64,000 bases of DNA from contig NZ_CP146077.1 in assembly GCF_037023725.1 (NCBI RefSeq), forward strand, positions 4,811,001 to 4,875,000. Direction: 5' to 3'. Positions 11,007-22,451 of this stretch are shown here, piece by piece (position 1 is the stretch's first letter; each line of letters starts with the position of its first letter). A program made the position numbers and the translations under genes. This DNA is from Pseudomonas bubulae. GTDB taxonomy: Bacteria; Pseudomonadota; Gammaproteobacteria; Pseudomonadales; Pseudomonadaceae. The notes under the pieces are model-generated. The model was not told the origin of the DNA and made no database searches. It saw only the letters and a list, made by a program, of their open reading frames with translations.

Positions 11007-12449
11007 TCAACCGCCCGTACCGCCTACAGTGATCGCGTCAATCTTCAGGGTTGGCTGGCCGACACCTACCGGCACCGACTGCCCATCCTTGCCACACGTG
11101 CCTACGCCGCTGTCCAGCGACAGATCGTTACCGACCATCGACACCTTGCTCATTGCTTCCGGCCCGTTGCCAATCAGGGTCGCGCCTTTGACTGGGCGAG
11201 TGATTTTGCCGTCTTCAATCAGATAGGCTTCGCTGGTGGAGAACACAAACTTGCCGCTGGTGATATCGACCTGACCACCACCCAGATTGGCGCAGTAGAT
11301 GCCCTTTTTCACCGAAGCGATGATTTCGGCAGGATCGCTTTCGCCGCCCAGCATGTAGGTGTTGGTCATGCGCGGCATCGGCAAGTGCGCATAGGATTCG
11401 CGACGGCCGTTGCCGGTGCGCGCCACGCCCATCAGACGGGCATTGAGCTTGTCCTGCATATAGCCCTTGAGCACGCCGTTTTCAATCAGGGTGGTGCACT
11501 CGGTCGGGGTGCCTTCGTCATCCACGCTCAGCGAGCCACGGCGGCCCGCCAGGGTACCGTCATCGACGATGGTGCACAGTTTGGAAGCAACCATTTCGCC
11601 CATGCGTCCGCTGTAGGCAGAACTGCCCTTGCGGTTGAAGTCCCCTTCCAGACCGTGACCCACCGCTTCATGCAACAGTACGCCGGACCAACCCGAGCCC
11701 AGAACCACCGGCATGGTGCCTGCCGGAGCCGGTACCGCTTCGAGGTTGACCAGGGCCTGGCGCAACGCTTCACGGGCGTAACCCATGGCACGATCGTCAG
11801 TGAGGAAATAGCGGTAGTCGGTACGCCCGCCACCACCATGACCGCCGCGCTCGCGACGGCCATTCTGCTCAACGATGACGCTGACGTTGAAACGCACCAG
11901 CGGCCGGATATCTGCCGCCAGCCCGCCATCGGTGGAGGCCACCAGAATCCGCTCCCAGACCCCGGCCATGCTCACGGTGACTTGCTGGATACGCGGATCG
12001 AGGGCGCGGGTGGCGGCATCGACACGCTTGAGCAGCTCGACCTTTTCTGCGCGGCTGATGACTTCCAGCGGGTTGTCCGGGCCATACAGCTGAGCCACGT
12101 CCTGAGTGGTGAACGCCTGCACCGTGCCGTTTTGCCCGGCACGGGAGATCGAACGGGCGGCGCGGGCGGCCTGACCCAATGCGTCCAGGGTAATGGCATT
12201 GCTGTAGGCAAAGCCGGTCTTCTCGCCAGACTGGGCGCGAACACCTACACCCTGGTCGAGGTTAAAGCTGCCTTCTTTGACGATGCCGTCTTCCAGCGTC
12301 CAGGATTCGGAAATCTGGCCCTGGAAATACAGGTCTGCCGCGTCGATACCCGGCCCGGCCAGGTCTCCCAATACGCTTTGCAGGCTTTCGATGGTGACAC
12401 CTCCGGGTGCCAACAGGTGTTCGCTGACTGAGGTCAACAACTCGCTCAT
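11007..12449 (-). CDS. tldD: Zinc metalloprotease TldD
   Basis: 480-residue catalytic subunit of the TldD/PmbA protease. The zinc motif [11 protein letters not shown] (HExxxH) is visible near residue 255, followed by the family signature [15 protein letters not shown]. The C-terminal beta domain carries [27 protein letters not shown]. The start MSELLTSV at 12449 is preferred to an ATG two codons earlier. It is separated from its partner pmbA only by darP on the other strand. Confidence 0.95.
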   Translation of the reverse strand: MSELLTSVSEHLLAPGGVTIESLQSVLGDLAGPGIDAADLYFQGQISESWTLEDGIVKEGSFNLDQGVGVRAQSGEKTGFAYSNAITLDALGQAARAARSISRAGQNGTVQAFTTQDVAQLYGPDNPLEVISRAEKVELLKRVDAATRALDPRIQQVTVSMAGVWERILVASTDGGLAADIRPLVRFNVSVIVEQNGRRERGGHGGGGRTDYRYFLTDDRAMGYAREALRQALVNLEAVPAPAGTMPVVLGSGWSGVLLHEAVGHGLEGDFNRKGSSAYSGRMGEMVASKLCTIVDDGTLAGRRGSLSVDDEGTPTECTTLIENGVLKGYMQDKLNARLMGVARTGNGRRESYAHLPMPRMTNTYMLGGESDPAEIIASVKKGIYCANLGGGQVDITSGKFVFSTSEAYLIEDGKITRPVKGATLIGNGPEAMSKVSMVGNDLSLDSGVGTCGKDGQSVPVGVGQPTLKIDAITVGGTGG

Positions 12450-12519
12450 AATCACTCCGTCTTGGCCCCTGCTTCAGCATCTTTGAGTGCTGAACCCTCG
12501 GGCCTGAAAAATCTGTTCT

Positions 12520-12605
12520 GTGGGAGCGGGCTTGCTCGCGATGGCATCGATGCGGGGCAACGGTTACACCCTGTCGCCTGCATCGCGAGCAAGCCCGCTC
12601 CCACT
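12520..12605. repeat. Paired REP elements (BIME-like)
   Basis: Two oppositely oriented copies of GTGGGAGCGGGCTTGCTCGCGATG, separated by about 35 bases. The arrangement is nearly the same as at 32470-32556. It lies between tldD and the nitrilase-family gene on the same strand, so it may separate two transcription units. Confidence 0.88.
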
Positions 12606-13432
12606 TAAATTAGATGGGCGTTGAACCGCCGATGGCTCACCACCGGCATGCGCGCCCTGATATCCGCCTGCTCAAGCGCATCGCGGCGGGCCAGCAACAC
12701 CCCCTCGCCCTGCGCCTGCTCGGCCAGCACCCGCCCCCAGGGATCGATAATGGCTGCATGCCCCCAGGTTTCTCGCGGGCCCGGATGCACGCCGCCCTGG
12801 GCCGCTGCAAGGATATAGCACTGGGTTTCAATGGCGCGGGCGCGTATCAGTATCTCCCAATGGGCCGCACCCGTGACAGCGGTAAAGGCCGAGGGCGCGG
12901 TAATCAGTTCAGCGCCCGCAGTACGCAGCTCACTGTACAGCTCCGGGAAGCGCAGGTCATAACATACGCTCAGGCCCAGCTTGCCGACCGGGGTATCCGC
13001 CACGACCACACGCCTTCCATGAGCATAGTCATCAGACTCACGGTAGCGGCCACGGTTATCGGACACATCCACGTCAAACAAGTGCAATTTGTCGTAACGG
13101 GCCGCTTGCTCGCCCTCGGCGTCGATCAGCAATGAACAAGCATTGACCTTGGCTTCAGGCTGCCCCTCGGGGGGCAGAGGCAAAGTACCAGCCACTACCC
13201 ATAACTTGAGGTCGCGGGCGGTCTGTTTCAACCAGGGCAGGATCGGGCCCTCACCCAACGCCTCGGCGCGGCCGATGGCGGCAGTATCGCGACGGCCCAT
13301 CGCGGCAAAGTTCTCGGGCAACACGGCCAGTTGCGCACCGCCTTGGGCAGCCTCCTCCAGCAGCCGGCGCGCCTGGGCCAGATTGGCCAGGACATCGCTC
13401 TGGCTGACCATTTGAATCACTGCCAGGGTCAT
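12605..13432 (-). CDS. Carbon-nitrogen hydrolase (Nit1-like, probable deaminated glutathione amidase)
   Basis: 275-residue nitrilase-superfamily amidase. The catalytic triad is visible as Glu40 (LPEN), Lys115 (RYDKLHLFD) and Cys157 (SVCYDLRFPE). The KLHLFDVD and CYDLRFPELY segments are those of the Nit1/NIT2 group, whose members hydrolyse deaminated glutathione in a metabolite-repair reaction; the substrate is inferred. Its start is next to the yhdP stop, and the yhdP-nit-tldD order is conserved in Pseudomonas. Confidence 0.88.
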   Translation of the reverse strand: MTLAVIQMVSQSDVLANLAQARRLLEEAAQGGAQLAVLPENFAAMGRRDTAAIGRAEALGEGPILPWLKQTARDLKLWVVAGTLPLPPEGQPEAKVNACSLLIDAEGEQAARYDKLHLFDVDVSDNRGRYRESDDYAHGRRVVVADTPVGKLGLSVCYDLRFPELYSELRTAGAELITAPSAFTAVTGAAHWEILIRARAIETQCYILAAAQGGVHPGPRETWGHAAIIDPWGRVLAEQAQGEGVLLARRDALEQADIRARMPVVSHRRFNAHLI

Positions 13433-13441
13433 GCTGCGCTC

Positions 13442-16400
13442 CTAGTGTTTCTCGAAAGGCTTGTCGAAAGTGATCTTCGGATCGTTCCACGGCCCTTGAA
13501 TGCTGTATTGCACGCTGGCGAAGCGCGACACCTGGTCACCGATCAGCTTGTTGAGCAGGAACATCGCCCCGCCCGCTGCCGGCCCGCCCACCAACAGCGC
13601 TGCAAGGGGCAGGTTATTGGTCACGGGCAAGGTCACCAGCAGCTTGGCGTCGACCCGGTCGGTGACCATGTTCAATGTACCGTTAAGTTCCAGATTGGTG
13701 GACGGCCCGGTCATCAGGATCGGCTTGCCTGTGCTGTACACGCCGCTGCGGGCATTGAGCACGCCCTTGACCCGGTCATAGCTCAGGCCCTTGCCGAACA
13801 GGTCGGAGAAGTCCAGGCGCAGACGACGGCCAATGGCGTTGAAGTTGAGCAAGCCAAAAATGCGCAGCACCTGGGCGCTGCCGTCGACTTCCACAAACTG
13901 CCCCTTGTTGAGCGAGGCGTCCAGTGTGCCGGAGAAACGCTTGAGGCCAATCCACGCTGGCGAACCGGGCCAGTTGCCATCGATGTCCACATGAAAGTTG
14001 TCGCTGGTGACGCTGGGGGCAAAGCCCCAGTTCTTCAGCACCGTGGCCAGGTTGCCGCCACCCAGGCGCCCCTGGTACCAGCTCTTGCTGTTACCCGCCA
14101 CGCCTTCCCAGCCGCCCGAACCTTCAAGCAGCATGCCCTTGAGCCCCAGATTGAGACTGGTAAGTCTGATGCCCCGGCTGTTGGGTCGAATGTTGAGTGA
14201 CCAGGCACCAAGCAGGTCCGCCCCCTGGTAGAGCTGGCGAATAATGATGTCCAGAGCCGGTATTTTGCGCGGGTCGACCGCAGCCAGCGGGTCGGGGGCA
14301 TTCTCGTCTGCCACCGTCTTGGGATCAGGCGCAGGCAGGCGAATGGTCTGCATGTTGACCACAATCGGCGCGTTGTTCGCATCCGGTAGGGTCACGGCGC
14401 CGATGGCCTGCTTGCTGTCGATTTGCAGCGCCCAGGAGGCGGCGACGCGCTTCATGACCAGGCGCACCTGATCCAATTGGGTGCCGAAGGCAATCAACTT
14501 GCCGACTTTAAAGTCCGCACTGCTGAGCAGTTGCTTGGCGCTGCCGCCGGGGTCATTGCCGGCATATCGTTCGACCAGCGCCTGCCAGGGGGCGACGTCC
14601 AGCTCCGACAGCACGCCGCGAATGCGCAGGCCCTTGGTCGTGGGCAAAACGGGTTTGCCATCGCCCAGGAACAACTCGCCACGCCCGTCTTCAAACTTGC
14701 CATTGGGGGCAGCAAAGGTCAGGTTGACCAGGTCGCCGTAGTCAAACCAGTACCGCCGCTCGGCGCCTTGCAGAGTCATGCGAAACACGCTGTTGCGGCT
14801 TTCATTGGCCGCCAGCCCGAAGGGTGCCGGCAAATCCACCACCGCGCCCTTGAGGCTGGAGCTGACGCGTAACTGGCTGTCGGCACCGTCCAGGGTCAGT
14901 TGCAACTGATAAGGCAAGTCACCGCTTACCGGGATCGGTTGATTGAACTTGAGCCAGTCCGTGAGTTTTTTCACCCCCACCTGACCGCTGGCCACCACCC
15001 GGGTGCTGATGCGGCCAGGCTTGCCGTCGGCAAAGATCTGCGCGGTGATCGGGCGATCGAACGCCCGGGCGCTGATGCCCTTGCCGCTCAGGCCCTTGGC
15101 ACTGTCAAAGCGCAGGTCACCCTTGAGCTGGGTCAGTTCAAGCTCGGGTTCGCTGATTTTCAGGCGCGCCTTGTCGACATTGAAGTCCACCAGGATTTTT
15201 GGCTCCACGCCCTGTTCCAGCGGGATGTCCAGATCAACACGGCCCTTGAGCGCACCTTCACCCTGCCAGCCAGCGAACGTTTCTGCGGTACCTATCGGTG
15301 CTTCCTGAAGAATTTTCAGACCGTCCCCCAGCCCGCCCTCAAAGTCGCCATCCAGAAACAGATGGCTGACCTTGCCGGCAGGCACATGCGGGATGCTGAC
15401 AGCCACGTTACGCACACGGGTGTCGAGTAGCTGACCTTTGCTGGCCATGATCCGCACACCGCTGTCTTCAATAAACACATCGCCCGACACGTTACGCACA
15501 TGGGGCCAGCCAGGCTGGAACGCCAGTTCTGCGCCATGCACCTTGAAAAACAGGCTGATATTGCGCGCCGCCGCAACGGCGTCATGGCTCAGCGAACCTT
15601 GATACTGGAAGAAGCCCTCTTCGACTGCGCCTTTGATAATCGCCGTGCTCAGCCACTCCGAAAGCGCCGGACTCAGTACTTCAGGCAGGTACTTGGGGGT
15701 AAAACGGCCGTCGCCATCTGTCAGGCCCACCCGCAGGTCCATGTAATCTTCCTGGGAATGGTCAAGGTGAATGCGGATCAAAAAGTCGGCCGCGATATTG
15801 CCCTCTTCCCCCAGCACTTTGATGTAGGGCGCAATCAGGGTGAAGCTGTCCTTGTTCAGGGTCCAGCTCAGCAGGGCATTGGCTTGCAGGTATTGCCAGG
15901 GCTTGGCGAAGATCGGGTCGAGGTGCAGCATGAAGTCTTTGCTGTCCAGGCGCAGTTCGCCCTTGCCCAGGTCGCCGCTGATCAGGCCACTGACATTGCG
16001 CGCCGCCGGAGCGCCGTGGGTGGCATTGAAGCCGACCTGCTCCAGATTGGCCGCAAAGCTGATTTTTTGATCGTCCGTGGCTGCTGGACGATAATCAGCC
16101 AGCACATTGCGCAAGGTGCCGGTAACGCTCAATTGATCGATGACTTTGGCGACGGCTTCCGGCACGGGGGCCAGTGAGTCCATCAGCGGCGTGATCGGGG
16201 TCAGGTCCAGGCGGTCGGCCTGCAGGTGCCAACGCTCCTGCTCCTTGTCGGTGGCCGCGAACTGCTGCAGTTGCAGACGGGTTTCCCAACGGGTCTTGCC
16301 CAGGTTCATGGCCAGTGAGTCGAGCACCACCCTGAAACCCTGTTTGCCGCGCTCAGCCCAGGCATGCAGTGCCAGGTTCTCGATGGTCTCGGGTTTGCGA

Positions 16401-17254
16401 TCGGCATAGGCACCACTGAACCGGGTCGCATTCAGGCGCGCCACCGCGCTCTGTACCGAGCCCTGGCTCCAGTTGAACCAGAACTCGCCTCCAGCCTTGA
16501 GCTCGGAGACTTTCCACGGTGCGATCAGCGTGGCCGGCAGCCACTTGGCCCAATCACTTTGCGGCAGGCTCAGATAGGCCTGGGCCGCACCGTCACGCCA
16601 GTGGCTGGCCTGAACCTGTGTGCTGAGGCTCAGCGCCACGGGCTGGCCATCGGGCAACGTCAGCCGCGCATCAAGACGCTGGTCCGACGCGCCGACGTCC
16701 AGCGTCAGCCCGACATAAGTCAGGGTCAGCGGGGATTGCTTGTAGGGTTCCAGGGTCACCTGGCTGTCGAGCACCGACAACCGCGCCACACGTTGCAGCT
16801 GGTTGAGCAACTGCTCAGGGTCAAGCGGCTGGTCATCCTGCACCGGCAGCCCTTCGAGTGCCCAGTGGCCGTGTTCATCCTGGCGCAAGCTCAGTTGCAG
16901 ACCATTGAGCTGCACGTGACCAATACGGATATCACGGTTCAACAGGCTGGCCCACACATCGGGCACCACCTGCACTTCATCCAGACGCAGGGCGCTGTTG
17001 CCCTCACCGACCATGACGTCGTGGGCCTTCAATACCGGCGCCATTCCGCTCCAGCTTCCTTCCAGGCTGCCAATGGTCAATGGCATGCCCAGCGCTTCGC
17101 GGGCTTTGCTCTGCACTTCAACGCGGTATTCGGCGATCAGGGGGGTCAATTCACGGCCGATACTGACGTACAACGCCGTCAGGACCAAAACCAGAGCGCA
17201 CGCGCCCAGCCCCCAACGGGTCAGCGCGGCAAAAAAGCGTGTCAGACGCTCCAT
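13442..17254 (-). CDS. yhdP: YhdP family AsmA-like protein
   Basis: Very large (1270 residues) envelope protein of the YhdP/AsmA-like family. One N-terminal membrane anchor (WGLGACALVLVLTALYVSI, about 14-32) is followed by a long repetitive beta-rich periplasmic body with DUF3971 and a C-terminal AsmA-like region (LNGTLNMVTDRVDAKLLVTLPV). In E. coli YhdP, with TamB and YdbH, supports phospholipid transport to the outer membrane across a beta-groove bridge. The gene lies between rng and the amidase gene; the rng-yhdP spacing is 75 bases. Confidence 0.93.
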   Translation of the reverse strand: MERLTRFFAALTRWGLGACALVLVLTALYVSIGRELTPLIAEYRVEVQSKAREALGMPLTIGSLEGSWSGMAPVLKAHDVMVGEGNSALRLDEVQVVPDVWASLLNRDIRIGHVQLNGLQLSLRQDEHGHWALEGLPVQDDQPLDPEQLLNQLQRVARLSVLDSQVTLEPYKQSPLTLTYVGLTLDVGASDQRLDARLTLPDGQPVALSLSTQVQASHWRDGAAQAYLSLPQSDWAKWLPATLIAPWKVSELKAGGEFWFNWSQGSVQSAVARLNATRFSGAYADRKPETIENLALHAWAERGKQGFRVVLDSLAMNLGKTRWETRLQLQQFAATDKEQERWHLQADRLDLTPITPLMDSLAPVPEAVAKVIDQLSVTGTLRNVLADYRPAATDDQKISFAANLEQVGFNATHGAPAARNVSGLISGDLGKGELRLDSKDFMLHLDPIFAKPWQYLQANALLSWTLNKDSFTLIAPYIKVLGEEGNIAADFLIRIHLDHSQEDYMDLRVGLTDGDGRFTPKYLPEVLSPALSEWLSTAIIKGAVEEGFFQYQGSLSHDAVAAARNISLFFKVHGAELAFQPGWPHVRNVSGDVFIEDSGVRIMASKGQLLDTRVRNVAVSIPHVPAGKVSHLFLDGDFEGGLGDGLKILQEAPIGTAETFAGWQGEGALKGRVDLDIPLEQGVEPKILVDFNVDKARLKISEPELELTQLKGDLRFDSAKGLSGKGISARAFDRPITAQIFADGKPGRISTRVVASGQVGVKKLTDWLKFNQPIPVSGDLPYQLQLTLDGADSQLRVSSSLKGAVVDLPAPFGLAANESRNSVFRMTLQGAERRYWFDYGDLVNLTFAAPNGKFEDGRGELFLGDGKPVLPTTKGLRIRGVLSELDVAPWQALVERYAGNDPGGSAKQLLSSADFKVGKLIAFGTQLDQVRLVMKRVAASWALQIDSKQAIGAVTLPDANNAPIVVNMQTIRLPAPDPKTVADENAPDPLAAVDPRKIPALDIIIRQLYQGADLLGAWSLNIRPNSRGIRLTSLNLGLKGMLLEGSGGWEGVAGNSKSWYQGRLGGGNLATVLKNWGFAPSVTSDNFHVDIDGNWPGSPAWIGLKRFSGTLDASLNKGQFVEVDGSAQVLRIFGLLNFNAIGRRLRLDFSDLFGKGLSYDRVKGVLNARSGVYSTGKPILMTGPSTNLELNGTLNMVTDRVDAKLLVTLPVTNNLPLAALLVGGPAAGGAMFLLNKLIGDQVSRFASVQYSIQGPWNDPKITFDKPFEKH

Positions 17255-17329
17255 GTCAGGTGGCCCCTTAAATATTGATCGTAGGGGCCGGTTTCAGCCC
17301 CTTTTCGACGCTATGTGACGCTAGATACT

Positions 17330-18787
17330 TCAGAGCAGCACCACGTCGTATTGTTCCTGGGAGTACATGGTTTCGACCTGAAAACGAATCGTGCGACCGA
17401 TAAACCCTTCCAGCTCCGCGACATTGCCTGACTCTTCGTCCAGCAAACGATCCACCACTTTCTGGTTGGCCAGCACACGATAGCCGGTCGCTTGATAAGC
17501 CCGGGCCTCTCGCAGGATCTCACGGAAGATTTCATAGCAGATGGTTTCGGGGGTTTTCAACTTTCCCCGGCCCTGGCAGCACACGCACGGCTCGCACAAC
17601 ACTTGCTCCAGGCTCTCGCGCGTACGTTTGCGGGTCATCTGCACCAGACCCAACTCGGTAATGCCGATGATGTTGGTCTTGGCGTGATCACGCTCCAGCT
17701 GTTTTTCCAGGGTGCGTATCACCTGGCGCTGGTGCTCTTCATCTTCCATGTCGATAAAGTCGATGATGATGATCCCGCCCAGGTTGCGCAGGCGCAGTTG
17801 CCGGGCAATCGCGGTAGCCGCTTCGAGGTTGGTCTTGAAGATGGTTTCCTCAAGGTTGCGATGACCCACAAACGCGCCGGTGTTGACGTCGATGGTGGTC
17901 ATGGCCTCAGCCGGGTCGACCACCAGATAACCGCCGGACTTGAGCGGTACCTTGCGGTCCAGAGCCTTCTGGATTTCGTCTTCAACGCCGTACAAATCGA
18001 AAATCGGCCGTTCGCCTGGGTAGTGCTCAAGGCGGTCGGCGATTTCCGGCATCAGTTCGGCAACAAATTGCGTGGTCCTCTGAAAGGTTTCCCGCGAATC
18101 GATGCGAATTTTCTCGATCTTGGGGCTGACCAGATCACGCAATGTACGCAGCGCCAGGCCCAGGTCTTCGTAGATCACCGTCGGCGCGCCCACCGTCTTG
18201 ATCTGGGCACCGATCTGGTCCCACAAACGACGCAGGTAGCGAATATCCATCAGGATCTCATCCGCCCCGGCACCTTCGGCCGCCGTACGCAGGATAAACC
18301 CGCCGGCTTCCTTGATGCCTTCCTGGGCCACGCAATCACTGACCACCTGTTTAAGGCGTTCGCGCTCGGCTTCGTCTTCGATCTTCAGCGAAATGCCGAC
18401 ATGGGCGGTGCGCGGCATATACACCAGGTAGCGCGAGGGTATCGACAGTTGAGTCGTCAGGCGCGCACCTTTTGAACCTATCGGGTCTTTGGTGACTTGC
18501 ACCACCAGGCTCTGGCCTTCATGCACCAGCGTACCGATGCTTTCAACGGCCTGGCCTTCACGCAGGGAAATTTCGGAGGCATGAATAAAAGCAGCACGAT
18601 CCAGACCGATATCCACAAAGGCAGCCTGCATGCCGGGCAAAACCCTGACAATCTTGCCTTTGTAGATATTGCCGACAATGCCCCGGCGCTGGGTACGTTC
18701 GACATGCACCTCTTGCAGAACACCGTTCTCTACCACTGCCACGCGCGATTCCATCGGCGTGATGTTGATCAGGATCTCTTCACTCAT
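17330..18787 (-). CDS. rng: Ribonuclease G
   Basis: 485-residue RNase E/G family endonuclease that matures the 16S rRNA 5' end and cuts mRNAs at 5'-monophosphate ends. It has an S1 domain (about 39-125), catalytic Asp300 (TTIDVNTG) and Asp343 (IIIDFIDM), and the Zn-link cysteines in CEPCVCC (about 398-404). It lacks the long C-terminal scaffold of RNase E. The start MSEEILINITPMESRVAV at 18787 is the family N-terminus; an in-frame extension upstream runs into maf. It belongs to the mreBCD-maf-rng set. Confidence 0.97.
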   Translation of the reverse strand: MSEEILINITPMESRVAVVENGVLQEVHVERTQRRGIVGNIYKGKIVRVLPGMQAAFVDIGLDRAAFIHASEISLREGQAVESIGTLVHEGQSLVVQVTKDPIGSKGARLTTQLSIPSRYLVYMPRTAHVGISLKIEDEAERERLKQVVSDCVAQEGIKEAGGFILRTAAEGAGADEILMDIRYLRRLWDQIGAQIKTVGAPTVIYEDLGLALRTLRDLVSPKIEKIRIDSRETFQRTTQFVAELMPEIADRLEHYPGERPIFDLYGVEDEIQKALDRKVPLKSGGYLVVDPAEAMTTIDVNTGAFVGHRNLEETIFKTNLEAATAIARQLRLRNLGGIIIIDFIDMEDEEHQRQVIRTLEKQLERDHAKTNIIGITELGLVQMTRKRTRESLEQVLCEPCVCCQGRGKLKTPETICYEIFREILREARAYQATGYRVLANQKVVDRLLDEESGNVAELEGFIGRTIRFQVETMYSQEQYDVVLL

Positions 18788-18843
18788 GGCTGGGTCTCGT
18801 TCAGGCGTCATCACAGTAGTGCCACGTCTCGTAGGTGCCGTAT

Positions 18844-19449
18844 TCAGCGCACGGTAAGGTTTTGCCAACAGGGTATGCCGAAATGCCCGAGCAGTTCTGC
18901 GGTTTCGCACACAGGCAGGCCCACGACGGCGGAATAACTGCCATTCAGGCCCGCCACAAACACCGCAGCCAAGCCCTGAATGGCGTAGCCACCGGCTTTG
19001 TCCAGGGGTTCACCGCTGGCCCAATACAGGCTGGCTTCTTGTTTGCTGATGTTTCTAAAGCGTACCTGACTGCGTACCACTCGGGTTTCACAGCGCCCGG
19101 CGTCAATAATCGCGATCGCGGTCAACACCTCATGCTCCCGGCCAGACAGCGCCATGAGCATAGCCAAGGCGTCGGCCTCGTCGACCGGTTTACCGAGAAT
19201 GTGTTCATCGAGCACCACGGCCGTGTCAGCCCCCAGTACGCAAAACGCAGCGTCCGGCATGGTCGTCAGCAGTTGTTGGCGCCCGGCCTGGGCCTTTTCG
19301 CGCGCCAGGCGCTCGACATAGGCCACAGGGGATTCATTCGGGAGGGGAGTTTCGTCAATGGCTGCGCTGACCGTTTCAAACGGCACGCCGATCTGAGTCA
19401 ACAACTCGCGTCGGCGCGGTGAGCCAGAGGCCAGATAAAGCGAGGTCAT
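18844..19449 (-). CDS. maf: Maf family nucleoside triphosphate pyrophosphatase (YhdE type)
   Basis: 201-residue Maf protein, a house-cleaning dTTP/UTP pyrophosphatase. The N-terminal signature [12 protein letters not shown], the catalytic Asp in GADTAVVLD and the SGREHEV segment are visible. The ATG at 19449 gives [13 protein letters not shown]; a TTG directly before it is a poorer choice. It lies between mreD and rng, as in most gamma-proteobacteria. Confidence 0.95.
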   Translation of the reverse strand: MTSLYLASGSPRRRELLTQIGVPFETVSAAIDETPLPNESPVAYVERLAREKAQAGRQQLLTTMPDAAFCVLGADTAVVLDEHILGKPVDEADALAMLMALSGREHEVLTAIAIIDAGRCETRVVRSQVRFRNISKQEASLYWASGEPLDKAGGYAIQGLAAVFVAGLNGSYSAVVGLPVCETAELLGHFGIPCWQNLTVR

Positions 19450-19500
19450 CAAGACATCTCCCTGTCGAGGTGCACAAACCAGGAAATGGCTCGTATCCGG

Positions 19501-19989
19501 TTAATTGATTTTGAAGCGTCTGCACAGCCCGCGCAGCCCGTAACTGACCCAGGGCCACAGCAGGGCACTGACCACACCCGGCAACACCAGCGCCAGCGTT
19601 GGCTGGCGATTGCCGGTCAACGCACTGAGCCACAGTTGGGCAAGCTGCGCCAGGCCGAACACAACCAGAAGCACCAGGCATTGCTGCCACATCGGGAACA
19701 CCCGCAAGCGCTGCTGAAGGGACAGCACCAGAAAGGTAATCAGGGTCAGGGTCAGGGCGTTCTGCCCCAGCAACGTGCCATACAGCACATCCTCCGCCAA
19801 CCCCAGGCAAAACGCGGTGACCATGCCCACTTTGTGCGGCATGTACAAGGCCCAGAAAGCCAGTAGCAATGCCAGCCAGAGCGGGCGCAGGATTTCCATG
19901 AACTGGGGCATGGGTGAAATACTGAGCAACAGGCCAATGGCAAATGTCAGCCAGATGATCCAGCCGTTACGCGAACGGGTACTCGCCAT
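19501..19989 (-). CDS. mreD: Rod shape-determining protein MreD
   Basis: 162-residue inner-membrane protein with about five hydrophobic segments, a component of the MreBCD elongasome that positions lateral-wall peptidoglycan synthesis. Family features include SPMPQFMEILRPLWLALLLAFW near the N-terminus and GLAEDVLYGTLLGQNAL. It begins immediately after the mreC stop with no intergenic base, indicating coupled translation. Confidence 0.95.
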   Translation of the reverse strand: MASTRSRNGWIIWLTFAIGLLLSISPMPQFMEILRPLWLALLLAFWALYMPHKVGMVTAFCLGLAEDVLYGTLLGQNALTLTLITFLVLSLQQRLRVFPMWQQCLVLLVVFGLAQLAQLWLSALTGNRQPTLALVLPGVVSALLWPWVSYGLRGLCRRFKIN

Positions 19990-21060
19990 TTATTGCCTCT
20001 CCCGGGTAGTGGCCGGCACGGCGGCTGGCGGCTTGGCGGCAGGGGTTGCAGCGGGCGCAGGTTTTTTCACGGTCTTGGGCTCGGCAACAGCCGCCGGAGC
20101 TGGAGCCACAGCCGCCGGGATAACGGCCGCTGCAGGCGCAACCGGCTTGGGCACCGTCGCCGGAATGATCGGCGGCGGTTCACCGTTTTGTTCAGCCTGC
20201 TGAGCCTTGGCCGCATCGTTGGCCCGCTCTTCAGGGGTACGGCTGTCACTGAACACCAGCAGCAGGTAACGGCTGCGATTCAGGGCTGCCGTCGGCACGG
20301 CCCGCACAATGGCAAAGGGCTGACCCGAATCGTGAATCACCTCCTTTACCGTTGCCACCGGATAACCGGCCGGGAAGCGCTGCCCCAGGCCAGAGCTGAC
20401 CAACAGGTCACCCACCTTGATATCCGCCGTGTCAGCAACATGACGCAGTTCAAGGCTCTCGGGGTTGCCTGTACCGCTGGCAATCGCCCGCAACCCGTTA
20501 CGGTTGACCTGCACTGGAATGCTATGGGTGGTATCGGTCAGCAACAGGACACGCGAGGTGTAGGGCATCAACTCAACCACCTGCCCCATCAGACCGCGGG
20601 CATCGAGTACCGGCTGGCCCAGCACAACGCCGTCACGTTCACCCTTGTTGATGATGATGCGATGAGTGAAGGGGTTGGGGTCCATGCCGATCAGCTCGGC
20701 CACTTCGACCTTTTCGTTGACCAGCGCCGAAGAGTTGAGCAACTCGCGCAGGCGAACGTTCTGCTCGGTCAAGGCCGCCAGCTTTTGCATGCGCCCCTGA
20801 AGCAGAAGGTTTTCGGTTTTGAGTTTCTCGTTTTCAGCCACCAGCTCAGTGCGGCTGCCGAACTGACTGGCCACACCCTGCCACAAACGCTGCGGCAGAT
20901 CGGTGATCCAGTAGGACTGCATCAGTACCAGAGACATCTGGCTGCGCACAGGCTTGAGTAACGTAAAGCGAGCGTCCACTACCATTAGCGCGACCGATAG
21001 CACGACCAGCACCAGAAAGCGCACGCCCAATGAGGGGCCTTTGGAAAAGAGCGGTTTAAT
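19990..21060 (-). CDS. mreC: Rod shape-determining protein MreC (probable AUU start)
   Basis: Bitopic elongasome protein: a short cytoplasmic N-terminus, a membrane helix (RFLVLVVLSVALMVVDARF), a coiled coil (about 70-110), a beta-rich periplasmic domain and a Pro/Ala-rich tail. No ATG/GTG precedes the helix usefully. A TTG at 21030 would start at MGVRFLVL, but ATT at 21058-21060 is preceded at six bases by a strong GGGAGGAG (21067-21074) and yields IKPLFSKGPSLG, which lines up with the E. coli start MKPIFSRGPSLQ as I recall it. I therefore extend the gene to 21060 (356 aa). Confidence 0.9.
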   Translation of the reverse strand: MKPLFSKGPSLGVRFLVLVVLSVALMVVDARFTLLKPVRSQMSLVLMQSYWITDLPQRLWQGVASQFGSRTELVAENEKLKTENLLLQGRMQKLAALTEQNVRLRELLNSSALVNEKVEVAELIGMDPNPFTHRIIINKGERDGVVLGQPVLDARGLMGQVVELMPYTSRVLLLTDTTHSIPVQVNRNGLRAIASGTGNPESLELRHVADTADIKVGDLLVSSGLGQRFPAGYPVATVKEVIHDSGQPFAIVRAVPTAALNRSRYLLLVFSDSRTPEERANDAAKAQQAEQNGEPPPIIPATVPKPVAPAAAVIPAAVAPAPAAVAEPKTVKKPAPAATPAAKPPAAVPATTRERQ

Positions 21061-21142
21061 AAGCCGCTCCTCCCGGGCAGGTGTTCAATTTATTCATACG
21101 GCTTCAAGCGGCCTGGATGAAGATTGACAGAAGATAAACGCC

Positions 21143-21170
21143 AAAAGGCAGCACTGCAAAGTGCTACCTT
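21143..21170 (-). terminator. Attenuator-like hairpin between mreB and mreC
   Basis: Arms at 21145-21155 and 21160-21170 (AAGGCAGCACT / AGTGCTACCTT, one mismatch) enclose GCAA. Read on the minus strand the stem is followed by a T run from the A tract at 21143-21146. It lies past the mreB stop and ahead of mreC, so it probably reduces read-through and sets a higher MreB to MreC ratio. Confidence 0.6.
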
Positions 21171-21203
21171 CTGATGATAACGAAAGGGCTGCACCACGCG
21201 ATC

Positions 21204-22253
<1,050 letters not shown>

Positions 22254-22451
22254 CTAGGCAACGCGTGGGTAAAAAAGTGCGGCAAACTCTAACAACGACA
22301 GGGATTTTGGGCAAGGCGCCAATATGTTAAATTGGGCGCTTTTCTGAGCACCAACACCCACAATCGCGGCCATATGACCGTAGAAATGCGGTAGTGTTCC
22401 GACAATCTAACACACGGATAGCATCCGTCCTGTTTTCCACTGGAGAATCCC

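Noticed and set aside
10971..12431. 486-codon plus-strand frame opposite tldD
   Set aside because: Shadow of tldD, whose HExxxH motif and family segments are clear.
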